A DNA stretch of 22,373 nucleotides, taken from NCBI GenBank assembly GCA_937877595.1, contig CALFIY010000093.1, positions 1-22,373 of the forward strand, written 5' to 3'. Position 1 is the stretch's first letter. The number at the start of each line of letters is the position of its first letter. This DNA comes from an uncultured Prevotella sp. Its GTDB lineage: Bacteria; Bacteroidota; Bacteroidia; Bacteroidales; Bacteroidaceae. The notes under the pieces were generated by a model that made no database searches, was not told the origin of the DNA, and saw nothing but the letters and a program-made list of their open reading frames with translations. This document shows positions 15,679 through 22,373 of the stretch, in pieces. A program made the translations under genes and the position numbers.

Positions 15679-17185
15679 GTTTCTTCTCTAACTTAAGGCG
15701 TTTGCGCTCCTCCTGCTTTGCATACTCGCGTTCCTCCATTTCCACCCACTCTTTTTCAATATGCGGCAGCACGTAGACAAGACTGAGCCCACCATAAAAC
15801 AGCAGACAGTTAGGAAACTGCATCAATACCTGGTTGGCATATCCGCCCAACTGGATAGAAACAAAGGCACTGCACAATCCAGCCCCTATACCTCGCAACG
15901 ATTTATTGTCTATTCTGAATAATACTATCCAGCACGCTCCTGCAAACATAACAGCAGTTGTCAGAAGGAACACCGTAAGTCCTACAGGCCCCGTACGTAT
16001 CCATATAAAGACATACTCTGAGTCGGGCGGTATGGTAGCCAACTTGCGGAACTTGTTATTTGCCGGCACATTCTCATATCCCATTCCAAGTCCTATTCCC
16101 CACGGCGCATCAGCAAGATATTTCTTCATCACCTCCTGATTTATAGTGCGCTGATTGGCAGAAGCATCGTTTTTGTTGAAACCAGAACGCATACGACGTA
16201 TCGAAGCATTGCCATTTCCGATCGTGGTAAAGGCCAGAATAAAGTAGACAAGTGCAAAACCAATGGACACAGGCACTGCAATTTTTACTGACTTGGAAAG
16301 AAAAATATAAACAGCGAAGCCTGCAAAGAGACAGAACGTTGCGGTTCGTGTTCCCGACGGGAACATACCCCATGTGCAAATCAGTCCGGTAGCAAGAAAG
16401 AACCATCTCAGACGCTGTAACTTACAATTGATGGCAAAAATAAGGTATGCCACCGCCGTAGCCGCCATATTGACACCGAAGTTCGCAGCGTCGCTGAATA
16501 TAGAGAAGAGACGTATCGTAGCACCGCCATTGATAATGTGAGTGGTACGTCCACGTCCCTGCAGGAACGCATTTTCCATCTGGGTTAGCCCCATGTGCTG
16601 CTGCTTCCACACCCAGAATGACGCAAAAATAGACAAGCCGGCCCAAACAAACAAGTATTGTATGAGTACCTTTGGACTGGTAATATACAGAACATATATC
16701 AGAAACGCATACAACAACTGGAAGGCCATCATACGTGCACCTGTATACCACGCGCCTACGTTTATGCCAAGTCCACAGGAGTCATTAAGAACTTCAATAG
16801 TGCAGAAGCCAGCCCACGATATTAGTGCAATGAGCATAATATTTGCCGTCCGCTCGTAGTGCTGATCCTTCACGTCGATTATTGCAAGGGCAAGCAGTAA
16901 GAGTTCAAGCATTTCATTGGGCAGAGATGTGGGAATGCCCTGCACAGGAAAACTCTTCCACTGTATGAAATAGTTGATGCCCATTAGAGCCCAGAAGGTA
17001 GCCATGCGGTAATGGAACGCTCCCACCACAACAAGCACCACTACCGGCAACATGCACACTATGGCAAAAGCACTGAAGCCCGCAGTGATGAATTCGTAGA
17101 TGGCAAGTACAAACAGGAGAAAGAGTAGCAAGACTCTTCCTCCGTTTTCGCTTGTGTATTCTGCAAAACTCCCTTTTGCTCTCAT
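15662..17185 (-). CDS. Wzy/O-antigen ligase-like polytopic membrane protein
   Basis: The 507-residue protein has roughly ten to twelve hydrophobic segments. A long periplasmic loop (about 320-390) contains an N-Q-R segment and the phrase PWGIGLGMGYENVP, the pattern of the O-antigen ligase/polymerase (Wzy_C, PF04932) superfamily. It ends in a strongly basic, charged cytoplasmic tail (residues about 475-507). In this setting it is best read as the repeat-unit polymerase. A ligase that attaches the polymer to lipid A or an S-layer-type protein cannot be ruled out from sequence. The ATG directly abuts the stop of the chain-length gene with no spacer, and its own stop lies inside the acyltransferase gene, so translation of the three is probably coupled. 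Confidence 0.9.
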   Translation of the reverse strand: MRAKGSFAEYTSENGGRVLLLFLLFVLAIYEFITAGFSAFAIVCMLPVVVLVVVGAFHYRMATFWALMGINYFIQWKSFPVQGIPTSLPNEMLELLLLALAIIDVKDQHYERTANIMLIALISWAGFCTIEVLNDSCGLGINVGAWYTGARMMAFQLLYAFLIYVLYITSPKVLIQYLFVWAGLSIFASFWVWKQQHMGLTQMENAFLQGRGRTTHIINGGATIRLFSIFSDAANFGVNMAATAVAYLIFAINCKLQRLRWFFLATGLICTWGMFPSGTRTATFCLFAGFAVYIFLSKSVKIAVPVSIGFALVYFILAFTTIGNGNASIRRMRSGFNKNDASANQRTINQEVMKKYLADAPWGIGLGMGYENVPANNKFRKLATIPPDSEYVFIWIRTGPVGLTVFLLTTAVMFAGACWIVLFRIDNKSLRGIGAGLCSAFVSIQLGGYANQVLMQFPNCLLFYGGLSLVYVLPHIEKEWVEMEEREYAKQEERKRLKLEKKRASRV

Positions 17186-19369
17186 TTACTTGGCATGGTT
17201 GTTCTCTGTTGCCGTCAAGCCTAACTGCGACATGCGATACACAAAGTTGTTGAAGCGCGTGTAAGGCGGCAACTGGCCGACATACTCTTCTACGGCATAA
17301 CGGCCTGCTTCTGTGAGATACATGTAGAGCGTATCCTTGTGCTCTTCATCAAGCATTGCCTCAACCTCCTTGAGGGCCTTCTGGTCAACATCTTTCCATG
17401 TGCGGTTGGCACGTGTCACCATAAGGTTGACAGTACCCATGTTCAACAAGGCGGGCGAGATAGAGTTGTCGTCAAGATTTGGATATTCTATGATGGCAAT
17501 TTCGTCTGGCAGGATGTCAGGACACAAGTCCTTTATGCCGTTAGCCATGATGAAGCGGCTGTCTTCGGCAAGGAAGTCCTCGTCGTATGTAAGCCTGCGC
17601 ACCTGCAGTCCGATGGAAATCCAGTAGTTTTCCAACTCCTGTGCAATGAAACTCTTACCATTGCCTGAGTCTGTTGAGATGAGATTAAGCACATTTTGCT
17701 GTCCTTCCTTGAAGTGAGGAAGGAGAGCCTTGCTCAACTGGCGCAACGACATATCGGCAATCGTCTTGTTGAAACGGCGGTAGCGCAGCGTGCTTTCCTT
17801 TGGATAGCAGCCCATGACAGGAATCTTCGTGATGCGCTCCGAGCGCATACGGTCGCGCAGAGTACGGTCTAGAAGTTCTATCAGGAAGAAATATAGCGCT
17901 GTAAGGATGAAGGTAAGCATGAATGCTCCCAGCAGTATCATCAGTCGGTTTGTAGGCTGTGCGTTGAGTGGGAACATTGGCGGGTTGAGCACCCGCAGCG
18001 TTGCTGTAGACATTTGCAGGTTACGCTGGCGCAGACGTGCGGCATTCAGCGCTTTCAGCATTTCCATGTAGTTGCCTTCAACGAACGTGATATGGCGATC
18101 CTTACGGTCAAGAGTGGCTCCGATTGGAGAGTAGAACAGGAACTGCTGGTCAAGTTTCTGACGCATTATGTCAGTTGCCGACATTTCTGCCTTTGCCTTC
18201 TCCATGAGCAACATTTGCTCCAGCCATTTGTCGATTAGCGAATTTGCCTTGACACCAGTTTCAGTGCTGTACGAACTTGCTTCTATCTCGTGGGTGAGGT
18301 CGCGCACCTTGGATGTTGCCTGTTGCAGATCGCGATTAGCGCGAGCCAATTCTTCCTGGGCCTCATTGTTCATATCGCCGCCCTCGCCGCTCATCAGTCG
18401 CAGGTTAGAGAGACGCGACTGCAGTCGGGAAATATCTCTCACCTGATTGGTGAACTCACGGTTGGCACGGATGATGCGTGCACGGTCGCCAAGTTGACGC
18501 TCCAGATAGTCCATCAGCGCCTTTGAAGTAGTGTAGTCCATCAACTGTTGGTTGTTGAAGTTCTGCTGCTGAGCCTCAAGCACCGTCAACTGCTTTGTCT
18601 GCTCACCGTAGTTGATGATACGTTTTGACACGTTGTAGCGGATGAGATCGTCCTCGGCTGAGGTAAGTATACGATAGAGGCGCTGTACTTCACGTTCAAA
18701 AAACTTGATAACGTTGTTTGTTTCGCCAAAGCGTATCTGCTGATACTGGCGCGCGAAAACTTCATTTAGAATATCGAGCGTATTGTATGCAATACCTGCA
18801 TCGTTTGCAGAATAGCCTATATCAATAATATCGGAGTTGTTAAGTTGAAGAACCTTCAGGCGTGCCGTGATATTATTGATGCCAAAATAGTTGTGATAGT
18901 TGAGGATGCCGAAGATATAGTTGTCTTGCGACGGTTTTTCATATGCTTTGAGATTAGCATAGGTTGCCGACTCACTGTTGTGGTTGATAAGAGCCTTGAC
19001 GTCGGCAGGAACCGTAGCGTTGAGTTGGCGGAAATGCTCGGCAGAGATATAATTGTTATCCTTGTTGGCATTACCATACATCATGCAACGTGCAAATAGG
19101 CGGAGGGCAACCTCGTGAATGGTGTTCTCTGTCGTAATGATAAGCATCAGGTTTGTGATGTTTGTCTGCGCATTACCGCCGGCAACGCCAGTGCCTCCCT
19201 CAATGTTATAACCGGTTATCATACCAGTGTATATGGTGGTATTGGTGTCGTAGACGCGCTCCATGTGACGTGTCAGGAACCATGCCACTATAAGTGCTAT
19301 CATGGGTAGGATTACGAGGTACCAGCGTATCTTGTACAGGAAGCGGACAATATATCTGAATAAATCCAT
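17186..19369 (-). CDS. Wzz/Wzc-like polysaccharide co-polymerase with a degenerate kinase domain
   Basis: The 727-residue protein sets chain length and links synthesis to export. It has a membrane segment at about 17-34, a large periplasmic part with long coiled coils (about 220-450), the Pro-rich LNPPMFPLNAQP at 461-472, and a second membrane segment at about 476-500. A cytoplasmic domain of about 225 residues follows, like a BY-kinase. Its Walker A is kept (SGNGKS, Gly571, Lys572, Ser573). The Walker A' region reads LTYDED. Walker B reads AIIEYP (625-630), with Glu in place of the usual Asp. The C-terminus has scattered tyrosines (682, 684, 691, 696, 703, 711) rather than the usual dense cluster. 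Kinase activity is therefore uncertain. It follows the TolC-like gene by 40 bp. Confidence 0.93.
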   Translation of the reverse strand: MDLFRYIVRFLYKIRWYLVILPMIALIVAWFLTRHMERVYDTNTTIYTGMITGYNIEGGTGVAGGNAQTNITNLMLIITTENTIHEVALRLFARCMMYGNANKDNNYISAEHFRQLNATVPADVKALINHNSESATYANLKAYEKPSQDNYIFGILNYHNYFGINNITARLKVLQLNNSDIIDIGYSANDAGIAYNTLDILNEVFARQYQQIRFGETNNVIKFFEREVQRLYRILTSAEDDLIRYNVSKRIINYGEQTKQLTVLEAQQQNFNNQQLMDYTTSKALMDYLERQLGDRARIIRANREFTNQVRDISRLQSRLSNLRLMSGEGGDMNNEAQEELARANRDLQQATSKVRDLTHEIEASSYSTETGVKANSLIDKWLEQMLLMEKAKAEMSATDIMRQKLDQQFLFYSPIGATLDRKDRHITFVEGNYMEMLKALNAARLRQRNLQMSTATLRVLNPPMFPLNAQPTNRLMILLGAFMLTFILTALYFFLIELLDRTLRDRMRSERITKIPVMGCYPKESTLRYRRFNKTIADMSLRQLSKALLPHFKEGQQNVLNLISTDSGNGKSFIAQELENYWISIGLQVRRLTYDEDFLAEDSRFIMANGIKDLCPDILPDEIAIIEYPNLDDNSISPALLNMGTVNLMVTRANRTWKDVDQKALKEVEAMLDEEHKDTLYMYLTEAGRYAVEEYVGQLPPYTRFNNFVYRMSQLGLTATENNHAK

Positions 19370-19409
19370 AGTTTTATATTATGAAGGTTCTAATTCTGTG
19401 TTCTTCGTG

Positions 19410-20402
19410 TTATCTTCGTCTCTGATCGTATTTACGTGCTGCCTTGGCAGAGCGTGATGCCTCGCGTTCAGCCTCGCGGCGCGCCTTAACCTGCGCTGCG
19501 TGGTCTGCACGCTCCAGACGCTGATAGCGTTTCTCCGTGGCTTTTGTCTCCTGCTCAAGACGCTTCTCAACGGCCTTGTTCTCACGTCGTATCTGCTTAT
19601 CCGACTTTTCCACTCTACCGTCAAGCGTAACCTCGGTTGTGGCATTGGTTATAATAGGAGTGCGTGAGAGTATTTCCAGCGTGATAAGGTCGGTCATTAT
19701 TTCCGTCTGCAGCAATTGGTACTGCTTTACCACGTCAAGTTCATGCAACTTGGTGTAGGCAAAATCCTCAATGTCCATGTTGCCCTGATGGAAGTCCTCC
19801 TGGTTCAAGGCACCAGCGCCTTGGTATATTGCAGAAGACTCTCCAGATGTCTTCAGCGTGACAAGGGTATTGGTGATGCGCACATAGAGATGTCCTATCT
19901 GCTGTTTTAAATCTTCAAACTTGATTTCTTTCTCCAGTCGTGCGGCATCCACCTCCAGTCGCTTGCGCTTTACGGAGGCAGAGAGGTCGAGAATGTCTTC
20001 CAAAGGCACGCTGAGATTTACACCAACGTTCCAATAGGCCTGTTCACTGCCTGTATATTGTCGGATGACGCCTGGCTGGTCGCTCACGTTGGCAATATCC
20101 GTTTTTCCGTAACTGTAACTGGCGTGTCCGTAGACGTAGGAGAAGATATGCCGCTTTTGTTTTGCCACTTCAGCCTGTGCTATTTCCTGCGCCTTCTCAA
20201 GCGACAGAATCATAGGATGCTGCTTAGCATTCTCGTACAGTACTGCCAATGGCGGCAGATGGAATGTAGAAAAGTTGATAGTACTTGATTCGCTTGCGTC
20301 AAAGAAGCCTGCACTGATACCACTGTCTTCATATTGTGCAAAGGCCGTGGTACCTATTCCGAGAGATAAGATGAGGAATGATAGTCGATGTAGTTTGTTC
20401 AT
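19410..20402 (-). CDS. Short TolC-like outer-membrane efflux/export protein with a charged tail
   Basis: The 330-residue product starts with a signal peptide (cleavage likely after Ala22, in TAFA/Q). The middle (about 50-250) has the TolC/OEP pattern: LSLEKAQEIAQAEVAKQK as a helix start, an amphipathic strand (YWNVGVNLSVPLED), then a long helix with a repeated amphipathic pattern. It has one OEP-like repeat rather than the usual two, so it is about two thirds of normal length. The last 70 residues (about 261-330) are extremely charged, Lys/Arg/Glu-rich and probably helical, which is unusual for an exported protein. The locus contains no Wza-type export protein, so this may take the outer-membrane role. 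It lies 36 bp after the sugar transferase gene. Confidence 0.85.
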   Translation of the reverse strand: MNKLHRLSFLILSLGIGTTAFAQYEDSGISAGFFDASESSTINFSTFHLPPLAVLYENAKQHPMILSLEKAQEIAQAEVAKQKRHIFSYVYGHASYSYGKTDIANVSDQPGVIRQYTGSEQAYWNVGVNLSVPLEDILDLSASVKRKRLEVDAARLEKEIKFEDLKQQIGHLYVRITNTLVTLKTSGESSAIYQGAGALNQEDFHQGNMDIEDFAYTKLHELDVVKQYQLLQTEIMTDLITLEILSRTPIITNATTEVTLDGRVEKSDKQIRRENKAVEKRLEQETKATEKRYQRLERADHAAQVKARREAEREASRSAKAARKYDQRRR

Positions 20403-20438
20403 TTTATAGATTATGTGTTAGATCGTTTTCCGCGCGGG

Positions 20439-21641
20439 CTACACATTCTCTTTCTGAATGAATGCTGTAAGCGTACGGAATATTATCTTCATATCCAAAG
20501 CAAAATTATAGGTTTGGCCATAGCGTATATCGAGTTGCTTGCGCTCCTCAGCAGACATGTTGCCGCCCTTGCCTCTTTCCTCGACCTGCCACAGGCCCGT
20601 CAGTCCTGCCGGTGCCATGAAGCGGTCAATGCTTGAGTCGGCTGTCAGTTTCTCTGCTTCATAGAGAGGCAGAGGCCTGTTGCCTACGATAGACATATCG
20701 CCTTTGAGGATGTTGAACAACTGCGGAAGTTCGTCGATACTGAATTTGCGGATGAAGCGGCCTACCTTGGTGATGCGCGGGTCGTTTTCTATCTTGACGA
20801 AAGCATTGTTGATATCCTCTTCTTTCTGCTTGTTGAAGTCGCTTTCTGCCACAACGAAGTCGTCGCCGATAAGCATGATTTCCTCATCGCTTATCATCAT
20901 TTCCGACTCCATGCCCATGTCCATCATTTCCATTTCCGCCTCGTCGCCAAGTGGGGCTGTAATTGTCTTATGCTCCTCTTCTTCTGGCTTTTCAGCGTAT
21001 TGATTGTGCTCTTTGCTCAATTCCTTCAGGCGCTCTTCTGCATCTGTATACATGCTGCGGAACTTGAGGAAATCGAAAATAGTGTAGTTGGTACCTACCC
21101 TCTTCGACTTGAACATCACTGGACCTTTGCTCTCCAATTTTATAGCAATGGCCGTAATGATGAATACCGGAGAAAGGATTATAATGGCAAGACCGGAGAA
21201 GAAGATATCAAAGAGGCGCTTCCATACAGGTATCTTAAACTTCAGTATCTTGTATTTTGGCGCCACATTGTCGAAGAGAATATTCTCCCTGTCGGAGATA
21301 AACTGTATCTTCTTATTGAGCATCGTAACTGAGGCATCACTGATTATCGTGTCGTTGACGCCGCACTTCATATACGTCTGCCGTTCTTCTGCCGACATGT
21401 CGTTGGTAAGAAGAATGATGTACACGCTGGGGCATTTCTTGCGAAGATAGGTGATAGCCGTAATATCCTCGGTGCGCACGTTGCGCTCGAAGAACAAGAT
21501 GAAATGCTCGTTATTAACGTGAGGCGTACATACCTGTGCAGCATCCTTATAAGTACCAGTCATGCGTACAAGTTGCCCAGGTATGTACTTCAGCCTCTCT
21601 TGTGTCTTGGGATTGTTGCCTAAATAAACAACACCAATCAT
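20439..21641 (-). CDS. Polyprenyl-phosphate sugar transferase with an N-terminal pseudo-receiver domain
   Basis: The 400-residue protein joins two parts. Residues about 1-115 look like a response-regulator receiver fold: MIGVVYLGNN as strand 1, FILFFERN as strand 3, YIILLTND as strand 4 and DTIISD as strand 5. Glu52 sits where the phospho-Asp would be, and the conserved Lys is absent. Residues about 140-400 are a bacterial sugar transferase (WcaJ/PglC type). It begins with KRLFD and a membrane re-entrant helix (146-167), then SKGPVMF, RVG, KFRSM and, after an acidic insertion (about 216-282), DPRITKVGRFIRK, DELPQ and GDMSIVGNRPLP. The catalytic part should load the first sugar phosphate on undecaprenyl phosphate. 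The gene follows a true receiver gene by 34 bp. Confidence 0.94.
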   Translation of the reverse strand: MIGVVYLGNNPKTQERLKYIPGQLVRMTGTYKDAAQVCTPHVNNEHFILFFERNVRTEDITAITYLRKKCPSVYIILLTNDMSAEERQTYMKCGVNDTIISDASVTMLNKKIQFISDRENILFDNVAPKYKILKFKIPVWKRLFDIFFSGLAIIILSPVFIITAIAIKLESKGPVMFKSKRVGTNYTIFDFLKFRSMYTDAEERLKELSKEHNQYAEKPEEEEHKTITAPLGDEAEMEMMDMGMESEMMISDEEIMLIGDDFVVAESDFNKQKEEDINNAFVKIENDPRITKVGRFIRKFSIDELPQLFNILKGDMSIVGNRPLPLYEAEKLTADSSIDRFMAPAGLTGLWQVEERGKGGNMSAEERKQLDIRYGQTYNFALDMKIIFRTLTAFIQKENV

Positions 21642-21643
21642 AG

Positions 21644-21659
21644 TATATTATATAATATA
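21644..21659. repeat. 16-bp perfect AT palindrome at the sugar transferase start
   Basis: TATATTATATAATATA reads the same on both strands. It ends 2 nt before the sugar transferase ATG at 21641 and lies in the ribosome-binding region. Being all A/T, it may be only the AT-rich stretch that Bacteroidetes favour before start codons. Confidence 0.5.
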
Positions 21660-21675
21660 AGGTATGCCCTTGTTA

Positions 21676-22044
21676 TCAGTTGGGAAGAATTTTCTTCACG
21701 CGTATCTTGAGTTCCATAGGATTGAACGGCTTCACGATATAATCGACAGCACCAATCTCAAGAAGGCGGATACGCTCGCTGGTAGAGTCTTCGCTTGACA
21801 ACATAATGACAGGAATGTGGCGGAAGAGTTCGTTCTGCTTAATCCACTCCAGGAAATCGTCACCGCGCATGCCCGGCATACGGATGTCAGAAATAATAAG
21901 GTCGGGGGTGTTTCCTGCCTGCAGCCATTTCACTCCCTGCAACCCATCTGGCAGCCACTGCACGTCATAGTCACTCATAAGATAGATTGAGAGAACTTTT
22001 GCAATTGTCTCTTTGTCGTCGAGAATAAGGATTTTCTTCTTCAT
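21676..22044 (-). CDS. Single-domain response regulator (CheY-like receiver)
   Basis: The 122-residue protein is a stand-alone receiver domain with every key residue: acidic pair Asp9/Asp10, phospho-acceptor Asp53 (in ISDIRMPGM), Ser83 (IMLSSED) and Lys105 in KPF. It has no DNA-binding or enzymatic output domain, so it must act by protein contact or in a phosphorelay. No histidine kinase gene lies in the window. It opens the polysaccharide operon and is followed 34 bp later by a sugar transferase with its own degraded receiver domain, which makes that protein (or others from the operon) a natural partner. The ATG at 22044 fits the promoter box about 43 nt upstream. Confidence 0.95.
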   Translation of the reverse strand: MKKKILILDDKETIAKVLSIYLMSDYDVQWLPDGLQGVKWLQAGNTPDLIISDIRMPGMRGDDFLEWIKQNELFRHIPVIMLSSEDSTSERIRLLEIGAVDYIVKPFNPMELKIRVKKILPN

Positions 22045-22087
22045 ATATGAACAAATCTTGGTCGTTAGTTTTTGGACTTACTTCGTG

Positions 22088-22095
22088 CAAAGGTA
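22088..22095 (-). promoter_or_regulatory. Promoter -7 box for the response-regulator/polysaccharide operon
   Basis: On the minus strand TACCTTTG matches TAnnTTTG exactly. TTG lies 22 nt upstream, slightly longer than the usual 19-21. A leader of about 38 nt is predicted. It likely drives the six genes from 22044 to 14722, since the gaps between them are at most 40 bp and no other -7 box was seen in them. Confidence 0.6.
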
Positions 22096-22157
22096 AATAA
22101 TAATTTTCAATTGTAATCAAATTAAAATAAAAAAATATTCAAAAAACAGCAAAAAAG

Positions 22158-22188
22158 TTGTATTTCTAATTTTTTTTAGAGAAATTTG
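22158..22188 (+). promoter_or_regulatory. Probable promoter of the sugar kinase gene
   Basis: TTG at 22158-22160 and GAAATTTG at 22181-22188 (seven of eight matches to the -7 box, G for the first T) are separated by 20 nt, the normal spacing. The leader to the ATG at 22232 would be about 38 nt. Confidence 0.45.
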
Positions 22189-22231
22189 CGACTCAAACTA
22201 ACTTAGCCAGAAAAACTAATCAGAAAAAAAC

Positions 22232-22373
22232 ATGACAAAAAGGTTCCTGTTGGGATTTGACATCGGCAGTTCGTCGGTAAAAGCATCGCTTGTCGATGCC
22301 GACTCAGGCAGATGTGTGGCGACGGCATTCCGTCCGGAGAAAGAGGCTGCCATCATTGCCGAAAAGCCAGGCT
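22232..22373 (+). CDS. FGGY-family carbohydrate kinase, N-terminal fragment (xylulokinase-like)
   Basis: Only the first 47 codons lie in the window. They begin MTKRFLLGFDIGSSSVKASL, where GFDIGSSSVK is the phosphate-1 ATP-binding motif of FGGY sugar kinases. The following part (DADSGRCV, then EKEAAIIAEKPG) resembles the xylulokinase-like branch common in Bacteroidetes. The substrate cannot be fixed from this piece. The gene is cut off by the window edge rather than broken. It diverges from the polysaccharide operon and is probably unrelated to it. Confidence 0.85.
   Translation, partial: MTKRFLLGFDIGSSSVKASLVDADSGRCVATAFRPEKEAAIIAEKPG

Noticed and set aside
19379..19645. Arg-rich 88-codon frame overlapping the 3' end of the TolC-like gene
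   Set aside because: It is an alternative frame of the charged tail; the TolC-like frame has the signal peptide and family pattern.
10443..22044. Polysaccharide locus as a mobile island
   Set aside because: No transposase, integrase, tRNA, direct repeats or attachment-like sequences are seen at its edges, and the promoter type matches the rest of the window.

Overview
The window looks like chromosomal DNA from the order Bacteroidales, possibly Prevotellaceae. Start codons mostly lack a Shine-Dalgarno sequence. At least seven intergenic regions carry an exact match to the Bacteroidetes -7 promoter box (TAnnTTTG). Several gene types are also typical of that group: the thrA-apgM-thrC cluster, a DUF5715-like protein, and a nucleoside phosphorylase of about 290 residues. 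I see no rRNA, tRNA, CRISPR array, insertion sequence or phage gene. No gap between genes exceeds 300 bp; the largest is 214 bp, between mnmE and the zinc-ribbon gene.

Positions 1-5300 are housekeeping and small accessory genes. They are mnmE (tRNA wobble modification, minus strand, with its own terminator at the left edge), a tail-anchored zinc-ribbon/EF-Ts-N-like protein (plus), a nucleoside phosphorylase preceded by a secreted PD40-like protein (minus), and a membrane-anchored DUF5715/M15-peptidase-like protein (plus).

Positions 5306-10400 are the threonine operon on the minus strand: thrA (aspartokinase-homoserine dehydrogenase), an ApgM-like protein proposed to act as the homoserine kinase, and thrC. 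Spacing is tight, and one promoter box lies almost on top of the thrA start codon.

Positions 10443-22044 are an exopolysaccharide or O-antigen-like locus, almost all on the minus strand. It falls into two transcription units. The first starts at 22044: a single-domain response regulator, a polyprenyl-phosphate sugar transferase with an N-terminal pseudo-receiver domain, a short TolC-like protein, a Wzz/Wzc-like chain-length protein with a degenerate kinase domain, a Wzy/ligase-like membrane protein and an acyltransferase 3 protein. The second starts at 13764 with three family-2 glycosyltransferases, two of them tandem paralogues. A plus-strand SGNH hydrolase sits between the units, and its 3' end overlaps the acyltransferase gene. 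Taken together, the locus could load a first sugar on undecaprenyl phosphate, extend it, polymerise it, set its length, acylate it and export it. No Wzx flippase or Wza-type export protein is visible, so these must be elsewhere or replaced.

The most notable signal is the head of this locus. A complete CheY-like receiver is followed at once by a sugar transferase whose own receiver-like domain has lost its phosphorylation residues. This suggests phospho-signalling control of the first committed step of polysaccharide synthesis. At the right edge a plus-strand FGGY-type sugar kinase gene begins and runs off the window.
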